From positions 8,877 through 72,876 of the forward strand of contig CAKUOD010000008.1 in the NCBI GenBank assembly GCA_934668695.1: a DNA stretch of 64,000 nucleotides. Reading direction: 5' to 3'. The notes beneath the pieces are model-generated. The model was not told where the DNA came from. It was given only the letters and a program-made list of their open reading frames with translations, and made no database searches. Below are positions 1 to 8,776 of the stretch, one piece after another. Made by a program: the position numbers and the translations under genes. Source of the DNA: an uncultured Collinsella sp. GTDB taxonomy: Bacteria; Actinomycetota; Coriobacteriia; Coriobacteriales; Coriobacteriaceae. Position 1 is the first letter of the stretch; each line of letters starts with the position of its first letter.

Positions 1-358
1 CGCCAACGGCAAACGGAGCAACAAATCCCAAGGCAAATCCGAGGGGCGATAACGACACCATCGTTAGTAAAACGCAGCAGACACCGCTCGATAGCAGCAG
101 AAACGCCAAACGTCCCGAAGCATCTTCGATCACGAGGCCAAGGCGATGCGCCGGAGCCAGCGATGCCCACGAACGGGCGATCTTTTTCAGCAGATCGTTT
201 TCCACCAGCTCACGCGGCAGCTTCTCTGCCACCGTCTCGAGCGCCTGACGTGCCAGCTCCGCCGGCGGTACCTGCGGCACACGAGGTTCCGCCCCGCACG
301 CCGTCGCGACAGAAAGCCCTGCCAAGCCCCCTACGACGAGGGGCACAGTGATCTCCAT
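1..358 (-). CDS. TadB-like pilus assembly membrane protein (3' end beyond window)
   Basis: The reading frame starts at an ATG at 358 and runs off the left edge, so only about 119 N-terminal residues are visible. It opens with a hydrophobic stretch ([20 protein letters not shown]), continues with a soluble part rich in charged helices, and then has a long hydrophobic segment from about residue 82 (LAFLLLSSGVCCVLL). That arrangement fits the type II secretion F-like TadB inner-membrane protein of Tad/Flp pilus systems. Its start overlaps the end of the cpaF-like gene by 28 bases, and the strand and position are those expected for tadB after tadA. The identification rests mostly on context because the conserved T2SSF core lies outside the window. 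Confidence 0.6.
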   Translation of the reverse strand, partial: MEITVPLVVGGLAGLSVATACGAEPRVPQVPPAELARQALETVAEKLPRELVENDLLKKIARSWASLAPAHRLGLVIEDASGRLAFLLLSSGVCCVLLTMVSLSPLGFALGFVAPFAVG

Positions 359-1659
359 TCGTCCACCTCCTCTTGTGTGAGCGTCCCCGACCGCAGGCCT
401 TCTGCGATAAACGGCGGCTCGCGGTCAAGCGTCCAGGTGCGCTCGGCGGCATCGAACGTCACATAGCGCTCGAGCTCTACGCCACCCGATGCGGCGCGTC
501 GCACCCCCGAATACGAGGAGACGAAACGCCTGCCATCGGCGTGGCGCTCGGACATCACGATGCCGTCGAGCGCCATGGCAATCTGCTCCTCGATGAGCTC
601 GCTCGGCAGATCGATGCCATAACGTGCAAGCAACGTCAGACGCACCACGGTCTCCTGTTCTGAACCCGCATGAAGCGTGGTGAGCGACCCGTCGTGGCCC
701 GTGTTCATGGCCTGCAACATGTCGCAGCACTCGGCACCGCGCACCTCGCCCACCACGATGCGGTCGGGGCGCATGCGCAGGGCATTAGTCACCAGGTCGC
801 GGATCGTCACCGCGCCCTCACCCTCAATTGAAGCCTCGCGCGCCTCTAGGCGCACCACGTGCGGATGATGCGCAAACTTGAGCTCGGCAGAGTCCTCGAT
901 CGTCACGATGCGCTCGCCGATGGAAATCTCACATGACAGCGCGTTGAGCAGGGTGGTCTTACCAGATCCCGTGCATCCCGCAACCGCCAGGTCCTGTCGC
1001 AGCGACACCGCACACGACAGCAGCTGCGCATACCAAAGCGGCAGCGATCCCAACCCCACGAGCTCGTCCAGCGAGCAGATACGGTCCGAGAACTTTCGGA
1101 TGGTGAGAATCGGTCCGTCAATCGCCACAGGCGGAATCACCGCGTTGACGCGATAGCCCGTTTTGAGGCGGGCGTTGACGATGGGGCTGCGCTCGTCGAT
1201 ACGGCGGCCAAGTGGCGAGATAATGCGGTCGATAAGCACACGGATCTGCTCATCATCCTCAAACGCATGCTCGATGGGGTACAAGACGCCGCCGCGTTCA
1301 AAGAAAGCCGAGCGGCAGCCGTTGATCATGATCTCGGTAACGGTGTCGTCCTCGATGAGCGGCTGCAACGGCCCCAAGCCCACCACGTCATCCAAAATCT
1401 CGTCGATGATGGTCTCGCGCTCGGGCGTCGCGAGATCGGTCGGCTCCTCAACATTGAGCGCCGCCTCCACCGCAGGACGCAATTCCGAGCGGGCAAGTGC
1501 CGGGTCGATATAGGCGCTGATACGCGCCACTTCGTCGTAACCCATGCGGTCCATCACGGCGCGCTTGGTGCGTCGTTTCACGGCGCGGCGACGCCCCGCA
1601 TCTACAGGCGCTGCCGCCGCCGCAGCGCCGGCAGCCTTAATCCTCGTTTGCAGGCTCAT
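331..1659 (-). CDS. cpaF: CpaF/TadA-type secretion ATPase for Tad (Flp) pilus assembly
   Basis: This 442-residue protein is a hexameric VirB11/GspE-family ATPase that powers Flp pilin polymerisation at the inner membrane. The Walker A motif GCTGSGKT is at residues 228-235, the Walker B region IVVGEVRG at 301-308 and the His box [11 protein letters not shown] at 321-331. The N-terminal 60 residues are Ala/Arg rich, followed by the usual N-terminal domain ([20 protein letters not shown]). Length is normal for CpaF. Its ATG overlaps the stop of the upstream TadZ-like gene by four bases (ATGA), indicating translational coupling within one operon. Confidence 0.93.
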   Translation of the reverse strand: MSLQTRIKAAGAAAAAAPVDAGRRRAVKRRTKRAVMDRMGYDEVARISAYIDPALARSELRPAVEAALNVEEPTDLATPERETIIDEILDDVVGLGPLQPLIEDDTVTEIMINGCRSAFFERGGVLYPIEHAFEDDEQIRVLIDRIISPLGRRIDERSPIVNARLKTGYRVNAVIPPVAIDGPILTIRKFSDRICSLDELVGLGSLPLWYAQLLSCAVSLRQDLAVAGCTGSGKTTLLNALSCEISIGERIVTIEDSAELKFAHHPHVVRLEAREASIEGEGAVTIRDLVTNALRMRPDRIVVGEVRGAECCDMLQAMNTGHDGSLTTLHAGSEQETVVRLTLLARYGIDLPSELIEEQIAMALDGIVMSERHADGRRFVSSYSGVRRAASGGVELERYVTFDAAERTWTLDREPPFIAEGLRSGTLTQEEVDEWRSLCPSS

Positions 1660-2744
1660 CGCTGATCACCCTCGCGCGACCAGGGAAGGCGGATACGCGG
1701 GCGTTCGGCGCGCGTTGCACGGTCGGCGACCATATCGCTCCAAGGGCCAACGGCGCACCCCAGTTCCACGAGCATCTCGCGCGTGGCCTCGCGCACGCTA
1801 GTCGCAAAAGCGCTGGTCTGCCCCACTGCCTCGTCAGCGCGCCCAAACGCCATGAGCGCGGCGAGATCCTGCCCGCCATCGGCGATACGAATCTTGGAGC
1901 TCAACGCACAGGCAATCTCAAAGCGCATGGCGACGTCCTCGTCTGCCCCGCGCGCACCGAACCGGTTGAACACGGCGCTCATGCGCGTGCGCGGCACACC
2001 TACTCGACCTGCCAGTTCAATGACGCGCGATGCCGATGCCGCGGACGACACCGCCGCATCGCCAACGACCAGGCAACGGTCGCTCGCCGCCACCGCAGCC
2101 GCCACGGCGTCGCCCCAAAAGACCGAGGTATCGATAAAGACCACGTCGGATTCGCGACGCAGAACATCAAGCAGTAGCTCCACCGGACGTGCCATGAGCT
2201 CGGCTTGCTCGGGCGCCGCGACGGGACCCCAGAGCGTAACGCCCGGTGCCACGCGCATCGATGTGGCTACGATATCCGGCTCGGTGAGCGCGCCCGCCGC
2301 CGACGGCTCGATAAGTGCCGCCATATCGCGCGGAGCATCGACGCCTAACAAGTCGTAAAGGTTTCCAAACATCAGGTCCAGGTCGAGCACGGCGGCACGC
2401 AAGCCCAACAGCGACGATGTGTGTGCCATGGTGGCAACGATCGTCGACTTGCCGCAACCGCCCGAACCCGAAATGGCGCAGATGACCGGAGCTCGATGCG
2501 GCGAAGCGGCAGCGTCTGCCGGCGGCATCGGAGGCGGCGGGGCGGGCGTCGATGACAGCGTCCCCGTCTCCCCCGCTGCAACCACACGCTGCGTCCAAGC
2601 CGGCATGGCAGCTTGTTCGGCCTGCGAGGCAGGCTCGTTCTGTGCAATCTGCTCATGCTGCATCAGCGACAACTCGCCGCACCCGGCAAAGCCCTCAACT
2701 TCATCGAGTTCATCTACCAGATTCACGCCGTGCACGTATCCCAT
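1656..2744 (-). CDS. TadZ/CpaE-like MinD-family ATPase
   Basis: This 362-residue protein has a variable Pro/Ala-rich N-terminus (residues about 40-85) and then a ParA/MinD-type domain. The P-loop is SGSGGCGKST at residues 92-101. The GK(S/T) lysine is present, but the upstream signature lysine of the deviant Walker A motif (KGGxGK) is replaced by serine. The segment DLDLMFGNLYDLLG (121-134) is typical of CpaE/TadZ proteins, which position the Tad pilus machinery at the membrane. It starts just after the upstream receiver-like gene and overlaps cpaF by four bases. CpaE proteins often carry a receiver-like domain on the same chain; here that part appears to be the separate upstream gene. Confidence 0.82.
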   Translation of the reverse strand: MGYVHGVNLVDELDEVEGFAGCGELSLMQHEQIAQNEPASQAEQAAMPAWTQRVVAAGETGTLSSTPAPPPPMPPADAAASPHRAPVICAISGSGGCGKSTIVATMAHTSSLLGLRAAVLDLDLMFGNLYDLLGVDAPRDMAALIEPSAAGALTEPDIVATSMRVAPGVTLWGPVAAPEQAELMARPVELLLDVLRRESDVVFIDTSVFWGDAVAAAVAASDRCLVVGDAAVSSAASASRVIELAGRVGVPRTRMSAVFNRFGARGADEDVAMRFEIACALSSKIRIADGGQDLAALMAFGRADEAVGQTSAFATSVREATREMLVELGCAVGPWSDMVADRATRAERPRIRLPWSREGDQR

Positions 2745-2746
2745 AT

Positions 2747-3307
2747 CTACAGCCGGGGAATCGCCAGCATGCTGCGCCGGCCCTCCAGCGTCATCGTATA
2801 CAAGAGGGTTCCGGGGGCGCCGACCATGCTCGGCTTCCGCTTTTCCATAATCATCAACACGCGGGCCTCTTGTAGCGCGAGGCGCCCCGGGTTCCCTATC
2901 AACAAAGCATCGGGCTCAATCGTCATGCGCCGATCGGAATCAACCGCTCCCTCGCCCGCGCGCCCGTTGCCGCATATACTGTGTGCAGCGATGACCTCGG
3001 TCGCCCCCGCGCGAAACAGCCCCTCGATATCCGACGGATCGAGCGCTTCTATCAACACGACCACGCGACTCACGCGGCCTTCGGCCGTCAGGCGCGCAAC
3101 AGTCTTGCGCACATCTTCGGTATCAAACAGAGACGCCGCGATGATGGCAACCCCGCGGCGTGACGGAAACGCCCGCGCCATGGAAACCAGCCCGTCCAGG
3201 TCACCCACGCGAAGCACCTGTGCACCCACATCACGGCCCTCGACTTCCCGCTGCAACAGTCCGTAATCGCCGCACGCGCAGCACGCAAGCCAGATCGCCT
3301 TCATCAC
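2747..3307 (-). CDS. receiver-like protein of the tad operon (probable TadZ N-terminal half)
   Basis: This 186-residue protein lies between the CpaB-like and TadZ-ATPase genes, overlapping the former by four bases and abutting the latter, so it is part of the same operon. The sequence alternates hydrophobic strands and helices (GVAIIAASLFDTEDVRKTV, RVVVLIEALDPSDIEGLFRA), which resembles a response-receiver or pseudoreceiver fold. No clear phospho-acceptor aspartate triad was identified. In many CpaE/TadZ proteins such a domain precedes the ATPase on one chain, so this may be a split-off half. The C-terminal 40 residues (LLYTMTLEGRRSMLAI) are basic and not recognised. The family assignment is inferred from fold pattern and context. 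Confidence 0.6.
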   Translation of the reverse strand: MMKAIWLACCACGDYGLLQREVEGRDVGAQVLRVGDLDGLVSMARAFPSRRGVAIIAASLFDTEDVRKTVARLTAEGRVSRVVVLIEALDPSDIEGLFRAGATEVIAAHSICGNGRAGEGAVDSDRRMTIEPDALLIGNPGRLALQEARVLMIMEKRKPSMVGAPGTLLYTMTLEGRRSMLAIPRL

Positions 3308-3978
3308 TCGTCGCCTCCGCTCTTTTTGCCGCGCGCCGTGGCGGGAATCGTCAAGCTGACCGTTCCCTTGCCCGAGGCTCCCAGCAGTTCCTTGACGTCT
3401 TCGGGGTCAGCCGCCAGCGTCACCCATTCGATCTTGCCCTCGCGCGTGGCACCGGAATCCTCACTGGTATCGATCACGTACGCGCCGCACAGCCGATCGG
3501 TTACGCCGTCTTTTTGCACATACACATCCACGTAGCTGCCCACGCCCGTAGCGCCGCCGACCGAGTGCTCGGCATCGACCGCCACCGAAACGGCAACCTT
3601 GCCTTTGGGCACCTCGAGTTTGTGGCTCTCGGCCTTGGTGTAGACATTGCAGATCACGGCGTTTTTGGGAATACGCGAAGTCGTCACGTCGCCGCGCACC
3701 TGGCGCAGCTCGGTCGCCGCGTCACGCGGCAGCAGACTCGTCAGCCATTCCTGGGTTATGACATTGGTCTCATCGAGGGTCTCGCCCACATCGATATCGC
3801 GCGCCGCGACGCAAACCTCGACGCGATCGCCACCGTACTTGGCCAAGGTCTCAGCCTGGACCTGTTCGGCTTGCGAGCGGATCGACGAGCCGTAAACCAT
3901 GCAGAGCAGAGCAGCGAGCACGCCCGCGACCAGACTGACGGCGATGCGCTTGCTCTTGTTCACGGCCGCTCCTCTCAT
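3304..3978 (-). CDS. CpaB/RcpC-like SAF-domain pilus assembly protein
   Basis: This 224-residue protein begins with a positively charged N-terminus and one membrane anchor (IAVSLVAGVLAALLCMV). A SAF-like domain follows (EVCVAARDIDVGETLDETNV, then SRIPKNAVICNVY) and a second domain containing VSVAVDAEHSVGG. CpaB/RcpC proteins are periplasmic or extracytoplasmic parts of Tad pilus machines. It is the first gene of the minus-strand tad operon visible here, and a pilin gene was not found upstream. The gene ends with a four-base overlap onto the next gene. Confidence 0.82.
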   Translation of the reverse strand: MRGAAVNKSKRIAVSLVAGVLAALLCMVYGSSIRSQAEQVQAETLAKYGGDRVEVCVAARDIDVGETLDETNVITQEWLTSLLPRDAATELRQVRGDVTTSRIPKNAVICNVYTKAESHKLEVPKGKVAVSVAVDAEHSVGGATGVGSYVDVYVQKDGVTDRLCGAYVIDTSEDSGATREGKIEWVTLAADPEDVKELLGASGKGTVSLTIPATARGKKSGGDE

Positions 3979-4165
3979 GGCAGTGCCGGGCGAATGCCCG
4001 TACCACCATTGTCTGGGCGGTCAGAGCGCAAAGCGGCGCAATCGCGATCTTGGTTTTCGATGTCAAACCAATCGCTGACCAAAAGCTGACCAGCCCGTCA
4101 AGCTTGTGGCAAGGTTTTGGTCGGCACGTCAGCAAACTGCATGTTTCGAGGCTTTTCCGCAGCAA

Positions 4166-4200
4166 AAAAGCCGTCTCCCGAACAGTTGGGAGACGGCTGT
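4166..4200 (-). terminator. rho-independent terminator after rsgA
   Basis: A perfect 10-bp stem (GCCGTCTCCC / GGGAGACGGC) with an 8-base loop is followed, reading on the minus strand, by a run of six T. It lies 16 bases past the rsgA stop codon and separates rsgA from the tad operon. Confidence 0.9.
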
Positions 4201-4215
4201 CATAGGAAAAATCAA

Positions 4216-5400
4216 TTACAGATGGACATCGGGATCGAGCATTTGAGCGCTCACGCGCATGGATGACGCCAGGTTTTGGAACGTTTCCAGACGCAGGCTG
4301 TCAATCTGCCCGGCGTCTTCGGCCTCGCGAACGGCGCAACCCGGCTCATGGGTATGCGTGCAATCGCCAAACCGGCACGCGCGCGATGCCTCGACAATCT
4401 CGGGGAAGGCGCGGGCCAGTCCCCGCTCGTGACCCACGAGCGGTAGGCTGCGCAGGCCCGGGGCATCGGCGATCACGCCGGCGTCGCCCGGCAGCGTCAC
4501 CATCACGCGCGCGACGGTAGTGTGACGGCCCTGGTCGTCGCGTTCGCGCACACCGCCGGTCGCCAACGTATCGTGGCCCAGCAGTGCATTGAGCAGCGTC
4601 GACTTGCCGGCACCCGACTCGCCCAGAATCATGGCGCAGCTCCCGGCGGGCACGCAGGCACGGACCTCGTCCAGGCCGCGGCCCTCGGCAGAGGACGTCA
4701 CGATCACGCGCACGTCCGGACCCACCAGGCGGCGCACGCGGTCCAGATCGCGCTCGAGCTCCTCGGCATCGCAGCGGTCAGCTTTGGTGAGTACCACCAC
4801 CGGTTCGGCATCGCAGTCGAGCGCCAACACCAGCGAGCGCGCCACGCGGTCGAGCAGCACCTCGCCGGCACCGAGCGCCTGCACGATTAGCACGCTATCC
4901 ACGTTGGAGCAGAGCACCTGGCGCTCTCCGCGGGCACGGCCGCGCCAACGCTCAAAGCTCGTACGGCGCGGCAGCACGCACTCAATCACGCCCATATCGT
5001 GCCCGGGAGCGCGGCGCACCGCCACACGATCGCCCACGGCAGGCAGCAGGACCTCGTCCTCGCCGCGTGACTTGGCAAACCCCACGGCATGCTCGGCGCG
5101 GAAGGTATCGTCGGCAGTCGCCACCAGCGGAAACCCACGATCCAAGCGCACCACGGCGCCAAGCTGCATCTGCTCGGGCTCCTCGGCATGTGCGCAGAAA
5201 TCATCAAAGGCAGCCTGCTGAGCTTCATCGACCGGCAGGTCATCAAACGCCGGAACATCCTGCAGCGCGTCGAGTCCCGGCACGCTTGCCAGCAGCTCCT
5301 CAGCAGATGCAGGGGCTTCAGTCGCGAGTTTCCGACGACGATCGCGCTTAGCCCGCGCCCCCGTCGTCTTTTTCTTCGCTTTAGCCTTAGCCTTGCCCAC
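4216..5400 (-). CDS. rsgA: RsgA, small ribosomal subunit biogenesis GTPase
   Basis: RsgA is a circularly permuted GTPase that assists late maturation of the 30S subunit and is stimulated by it. The chosen GTG start at 5400 follows GGGAGG with five bases of spacing and gives 394 residues; a longer in-frame ATG at 5517 would run through an upstream terminator. The N-terminus is very basic (VGKAKAKAKKK), then comes an OB-like domain. The permuted order is visible: G4 TKAD (about 205-208) precedes the P-loop GESGAGKST (about 260-268) and G3 DAPG (about 312-315). A C-terminal zinc site with Cys342, Cys347, His349 and Cys355 is intact. Confidence 0.95.
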   Translation of the reverse strand: MGKAKAKAKKKTTGARAKRDRRRKLATEAPASAEELLASVPGLDALQDVPAFDDLPVDEAQQAAFDDFCAHAEEPEQMQLGAVVRLDRGFPLVATADDTFRAEHAVGFAKSRGEDEVLLPAVGDRVAVRRAPGHDMGVIECVLPRRTSFERWRGRARGERQVLCSNVDSVLIVQALGAGEVLLDRVARSLVLALDCDAEPVVVLTKADRCDAEELERDLDRVRRLVGPDVRVIVTSSAEGRGLDEVRACVPAGSCAMILGESGAGKSTLLNALLGHDTLATGGVRERDDQGRHTTVARVMVTLPGDAGVIADAPGLRSLPLVGHERGLARAFPEIVEASRACRFGDCTHTHEPGCAVREAEDAGQIDSLRLETFQNLASSMRVSAQMLDPDVHL

Positions 5401-5448
5401 AAGCGCCTCCCAGCACAAAACCACACAACTGAGCAGGTATTTTACCCA

Positions 5449-5487
5449 CAAAAAAGAGCCGGTCGAGCAAACGCTCGACCGGCTCAC
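5449..5487 (-). terminator. terminator between the P-type ATPase gene and rsgA
   Basis: The inverted repeat GAGCCGGTCGAG / CTCGACCGGCTC is followed on the minus strand by a T run. It ends the transcript of the upstream calcium ATPase gene and lies in the apparent 5' extension of the rsgA frame, which supports the shorter rsgA start. Confidence 0.88.
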
Positions 5488-5544
5488 ACACTTTCCCTCA
5501 GCCCTTTTCATCCGCACGAGAGAAAAGCCAGCAAAGTCACCGCA

Positions 5545-5640
5545 GGGCCCGCCCGCCGAGAGGGGTTTCCTAAGGGCACATCCCGCAGCCGCAACGCGGC
5601 GAGGACGTGCCCGTGGAAACCCCTCTCGGCGGGCAGGCCC
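5545..5640. repeat. long inverted repeat with about 42-bp arms
   Basis: Arms at 5545-5570 and 5615-5640 are complementary over 26 bp with one mismatch, and inner bases (GGGCAC at 5574-5579 against GTGCCC at 5607-5612) extend the pairing. The structure begins 13 bases after the P-type ATPase stop codon. It has no T run of its own, and a separate terminator lies beyond it. It could be a mobile palindromic unit or an mRNA 3'-end stabiliser. Confidence 0.75.
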
Positions 5641-5652
5641 GGGCAGGTTAAC

Positions 5653-8334
5653 TTACTCTTTCTCGACCGCGCGCATGATCGCCTTGTAGATCTCCATCAG
5701 CGGGATGATCAGGAAGGCCAGGCCCAGCGCGGCGATAACGCCCTTAAGCTCAAGCGTCACGGGACCAAAGAACATCTCGGCAAGCGTCGGCTGCACGGTC
5801 ACGATCACCGTCAGCACCAGCGCCAGCGCGGCCGAAGCCCACAGCCATTTGTTCTGCTTCTTCATGGTGAACAGCGACGCGCGGCGGCTGCGCATGTTGA
5901 AGCAGTGGAAGATCTCGACCATGTTGAGCGTGATGAAGGCCATCATCACGCCTTCCTCGTCGGCGTTGCCGGCGATCATATCGGAGATGTGGATGTAGCC
6001 CATGTCAAAGTACACGCCCACAAAGAAGCTCGCCAGCACCAGCACGGTGATAATCAGGCCCTGGACCACACAGTCCAGACCCATATGTCCGGCAAAGACG
6101 CCGTCCTTGGCGTTGCGCGGCTTGCGCTTCATGATGTCGCCTTCGGCGTCCTCCATCCCTAACGCGAGCGCGGGGAAGCAGTCGGTGACCAGGTTCACCC
6201 ACAGCAGCTGCACCGGCTGGAAGATGGTAAAGCCGATGAGCGTGGCGATAAACACCGAGAACACCTCAGCAAGGTTGGCCGAAAGCAGGAACTGGATGAC
6301 CTTGCGGATGTTGTCGTAGATGCGACGGCCCTCTTCGCAGGCACCGATGATGGTGGCGAAGTTGTCGTCGGCGAGCACCATGTCGGCGACGTTCTTGGTG
6401 ACATCGGTACCGGTGATGCCCATGCCCACGCCGATGTCGGCGCGCTTGATGGACGGAGCGTCGTTGACGCCGTCGCCCGTCATGGCCACGATTTGGTCGC
6501 GCGACTTCCAAGCCTCGACGATGCGGGTCTTGTGCTCGGGCTGGACGCGGGCGTACACGCCGTAATCCTCGATGTGCGCGTCGAGCTCCTCGTCGCTCAT
6601 GCGATCGAGGTCGGCACCGGTGATGGCTTGGCTGCGATCGGCGACGATGCCCAGCTGCTTGGCGATGGCCACGGCGGTGTCGATGTGGTCGCCCGTGATC
6701 ATGACGGTGCGGATGCCGGCGTCGTGCGCCTCGCGGATGGCGTCGGCCACCTCGGGGCGGACCGGGTCAATCATGCCGGACAGGCCGCAGAAGACCAGGT
6801 CGTGCTCGAGCGCGGCGGGGCTGCAGTCGGCCGGGACCTCGGTGTAGGTGCGGCTTGCCAGCGCCAGCACGCGCAGGGCCTCGTCGGCCATGGCCTTGTT
6901 GGCGGCCACGAGCTCGGCACGGCGCTCCTCAGTCAGTGGAACGACCTTGTCGCCGTCGTAGATATGGGTGCACAGGCCGATCACCACATCGGGCGCGCCC
7001 TTGGTGTACTGCTCATACTCGCCGTCCAGGGTCTCAACGACCACGGACATCATCTTGCGGCCCGAGTCAAACGGGGCCTCGCCCACGCGCGGATGCTCGG
7101 CGGTCAGACCGGTGAGCCCCGCCTTGCCGGCGTCGTTGACGAGCGCGCACTCGGTCGGCTCGCCCACGGCCTCGCCCAGCTCCTCATCCCACTGGGCGTC
7201 GGAGCACAGAGCCATACCGGCCAGGAACTTCTCCTCAGGCGCGGCGAGCTCGTGCTTGACGACGGTCATCTTGTTTTGGGTAAGGGTGCCGGTCTTGTCG
7301 GAGCAGATGGTCTGCGTGCAGCCAAGGGTCTCGACGGCGGAGAGCTTGCGGATAATCGCCTGGCGCTTGGCCATCTTGGTCACGCCAAGCGACAGCACGA
7401 TGGTCACGACGGCGACCAGACCCTCGGGGATGGCAGCGACGGCGAGCGAGACAGCGACCATAAAGGTGTCGAGCAAGGCAGTCGGGTCGGTAAGGACGTT
7501 GCCCACGCCGTGGCGGAGGATGTCAACGCCAAAGATCACGACGCAGATGACAATCACCATGATGGTGAGGATGCGGCTGAGCTCGGCAAGCTTCACCTGC
7601 AGAGGCGTGAGCTCTTCCTTGGCCTCGGCCAGAGCGCCGGCAATCTTACCCATCTCGGTGTTCATGCCGGTGCCGACCACGACGGCGCGACCGCGGCCGT
7701 ACACCACGGTAGAGCCCATGTAGCACATGTTCTTGCGGTCGCCGAGCGGCACGTCGTCGGTGCCTGCGGCGAGCTCAATCACGTTGGCGTGCTTCTCTAC
7801 GGGCACGGACTCGCCGGTCAGGGCGGCTTCCTCGATCTTCATCGTGGCGCTCTCGAGCACGCGGCAGTCTGCCGGGACGGAGTCGCCCGCCTCGAGCATG
7901 ATCACGTCGCCGGGCACGAGCTCGGCACTCGGCAGGTGTACGAGCCTGCCGTCGCGCAAAACCTTGGACTGCGCCGCGCTCATCTCCTGCAGGGCCTCGA
8001 GGGCCTCCTCGCTCTTGGCCTCCTGGACCACGCCCAGCACCGAGTTGACGATAACGACGAACATGATGATGGCGACATCGGCAAAGTCGGGCTCGCCCTT
8101 GACCATGCCTGTAAGCGCGCTGATGACGGCAGCCACGATCAGCATGATGACCATGGGGTCGGCCATCTGCTCAAAGAAGCGCTTCCACACCGGCGTCTTC
8201 TCGGCTTCCTCAAGCTTGTTAGGGCCTGTCTTGGCAAGGCGCGACGACGCCTCGTCGTTGCTCAGGCCGAGGTTCTCATCGACACCCTGGTCGCTGAGCA
8301 CCTCCGCCGCGGCGGACAGGTATTCCTTTTGCAT
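5653..8334 (-). CDS. calcium-type P-type ATPase (P2 family)
   Basis: This 893-residue membrane ATPase exports cations, most probably Ca2+, using ATP. The dephosphorylation motif TGES is at 173-176, the phosphorylated aspartate is D346 in CSDKTGT, and the hinge motif GDGVNDAP is present. Calcium-site residues of SERCA/PMCA pumps are conserved: IPEGL in TM4 (302-306) and NLVTD in TM6 (about 714-718), which argues for Ca2+ rather than Na+/K+. Length matches bacterial P2A pumps. The ATG follows AGGAGGGG with good spacing. It has its own terminator and is not in an obvious operon. Confidence 0.92.
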   Translation of the reverse strand: MQKEYLSAAAEVLSDQGVDENLGLSNDEASSRLAKTGPNKLEEAEKTPVWKRFFEQMADPMVIMLIVAAVISALTGMVKGEPDFADVAIIMFVVIVNSVLGVVQEAKSEEALEALQEMSAAQSKVLRDGRLVHLPSAELVPGDVIMLEAGDSVPADCRVLESATMKIEEAALTGESVPVEKHANVIELAAGTDDVPLGDRKNMCYMGSTVVYGRGRAVVVGTGMNTEMGKIAGALAEAKEELTPLQVKLAELSRILTIMVIVICVVIFGVDILRHGVGNVLTDPTALLDTFMVAVSLAVAAIPEGLVAVVTIVLSLGVTKMAKRQAIIRKLSAVETLGCTQTICSDKTGTLTQNKMTVVKHELAAPEEKFLAGMALCSDAQWDEELGEAVGEPTECALVNDAGKAGLTGLTAEHPRVGEAPFDSGRKMMSVVVETLDGEYEQYTKGAPDVVIGLCTHIYDGDKVVPLTEERRAELVAANKAMADEALRVLALASRTYTEVPADCSPAALEHDLVFCGLSGMIDPVRPEVADAIREAHDAGIRTVMITGDHIDTAVAIAKQLGIVADRSQAITGADLDRMSDEELDAHIEDYGVYARVQPEHKTRIVEAWKSRDQIVAMTGDGVNDAPSIKRADIGVGMGITGTDVTKNVADMVLADDNFATIIGACEEGRRIYDNIRKVIQFLLSANLAEVFSVFIATLIGFTIFQPVQLLWVNLVTDCFPALALGMEDAEGDIMKRKPRNAKDGVFAGHMGLDCVVQGLIITVLVLASFFVGVYFDMGYIHISDMIAGNADEEGVMMAFITLNMVEIFHCFNMRSRRASLFTMKKQNKWLWASAALALVLTVIVTVQPTLAEMFFGPVTLELKGVIAALGLAFLIIPLMEIYKAIMRAVEKE

Positions 8335-8776
8335 ATAGAGTCCCCTCCTGGGATTCGGGCCACTCAGCAGATTGATGCCCGATCATAATTCCCAGGAGAA
8401 GGGCAAGGGCTCATCAAGGCTGCCGTGCTGAGCGGCAGTTGATAGTGGAGCTATGGTACCCCAAGGCGGTGCTTTTAGCCAAAACATTCCAATTGGAAAC
8501 ACGGTCCGGGTACAACGATGCAGACGGTGTGATGCTCAAAGTTGGTAAAACGTTTTTTCTACGGCTCATCGCCTAACTGAAATATCTCCCAGATAGCAGC
8601 GGTAAGACCGCTTGGTAAAACTTTTTCGTTTAGCCTTTTTGGAGTAAAAAATGAACTTATCAATCGGCGTACGGTCGATTTTTAGGGGTATTCGGTCGGC
8701 AATTCGTTATAATCTTCTCGGTTTTATTTCTTATGGTTTATCTATCAGCGCAAGACGATGTCAGATGGAGGTCTGA
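8335..8776. promoter_or_regulatory. divergent intergenic region between the P-type ATPase gene and pyk
   Basis: These 442 bases hold no credible gene. For pyk, a TATAAT box at 8708-8713 is clear but no good -35 is seen. For the ATPase, reading minus, TTGGCT (8482-8477) and TACCAT (8458-8453) with an 18-base spacer form a weak candidate promoter. Two near-identical palindromic motifs, TTGGTAAAACGTTTTTTC at 8542-8559 and TTGGTAAAACTTTTTC at 8612-8627, resemble operators and are described in the findings. Confidence 0.55.

Noticed and set aside
4216..5517. Longer rsgA start at ATG 5517
   Set aside because: The extra 39 residues would be translated from the terminator hairpin of the upstream gene, while GTG 5400 has a strong Shine-Dalgarno.
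6493..8388. Long open frame of 631 codons on the plus strand
   Set aside because: It is the antisense shadow of the calcium ATPase gene in high-GC DNA; its translation is low-complexity His/Gly/Ala/Val sequence with no family motif and no ribosome site.
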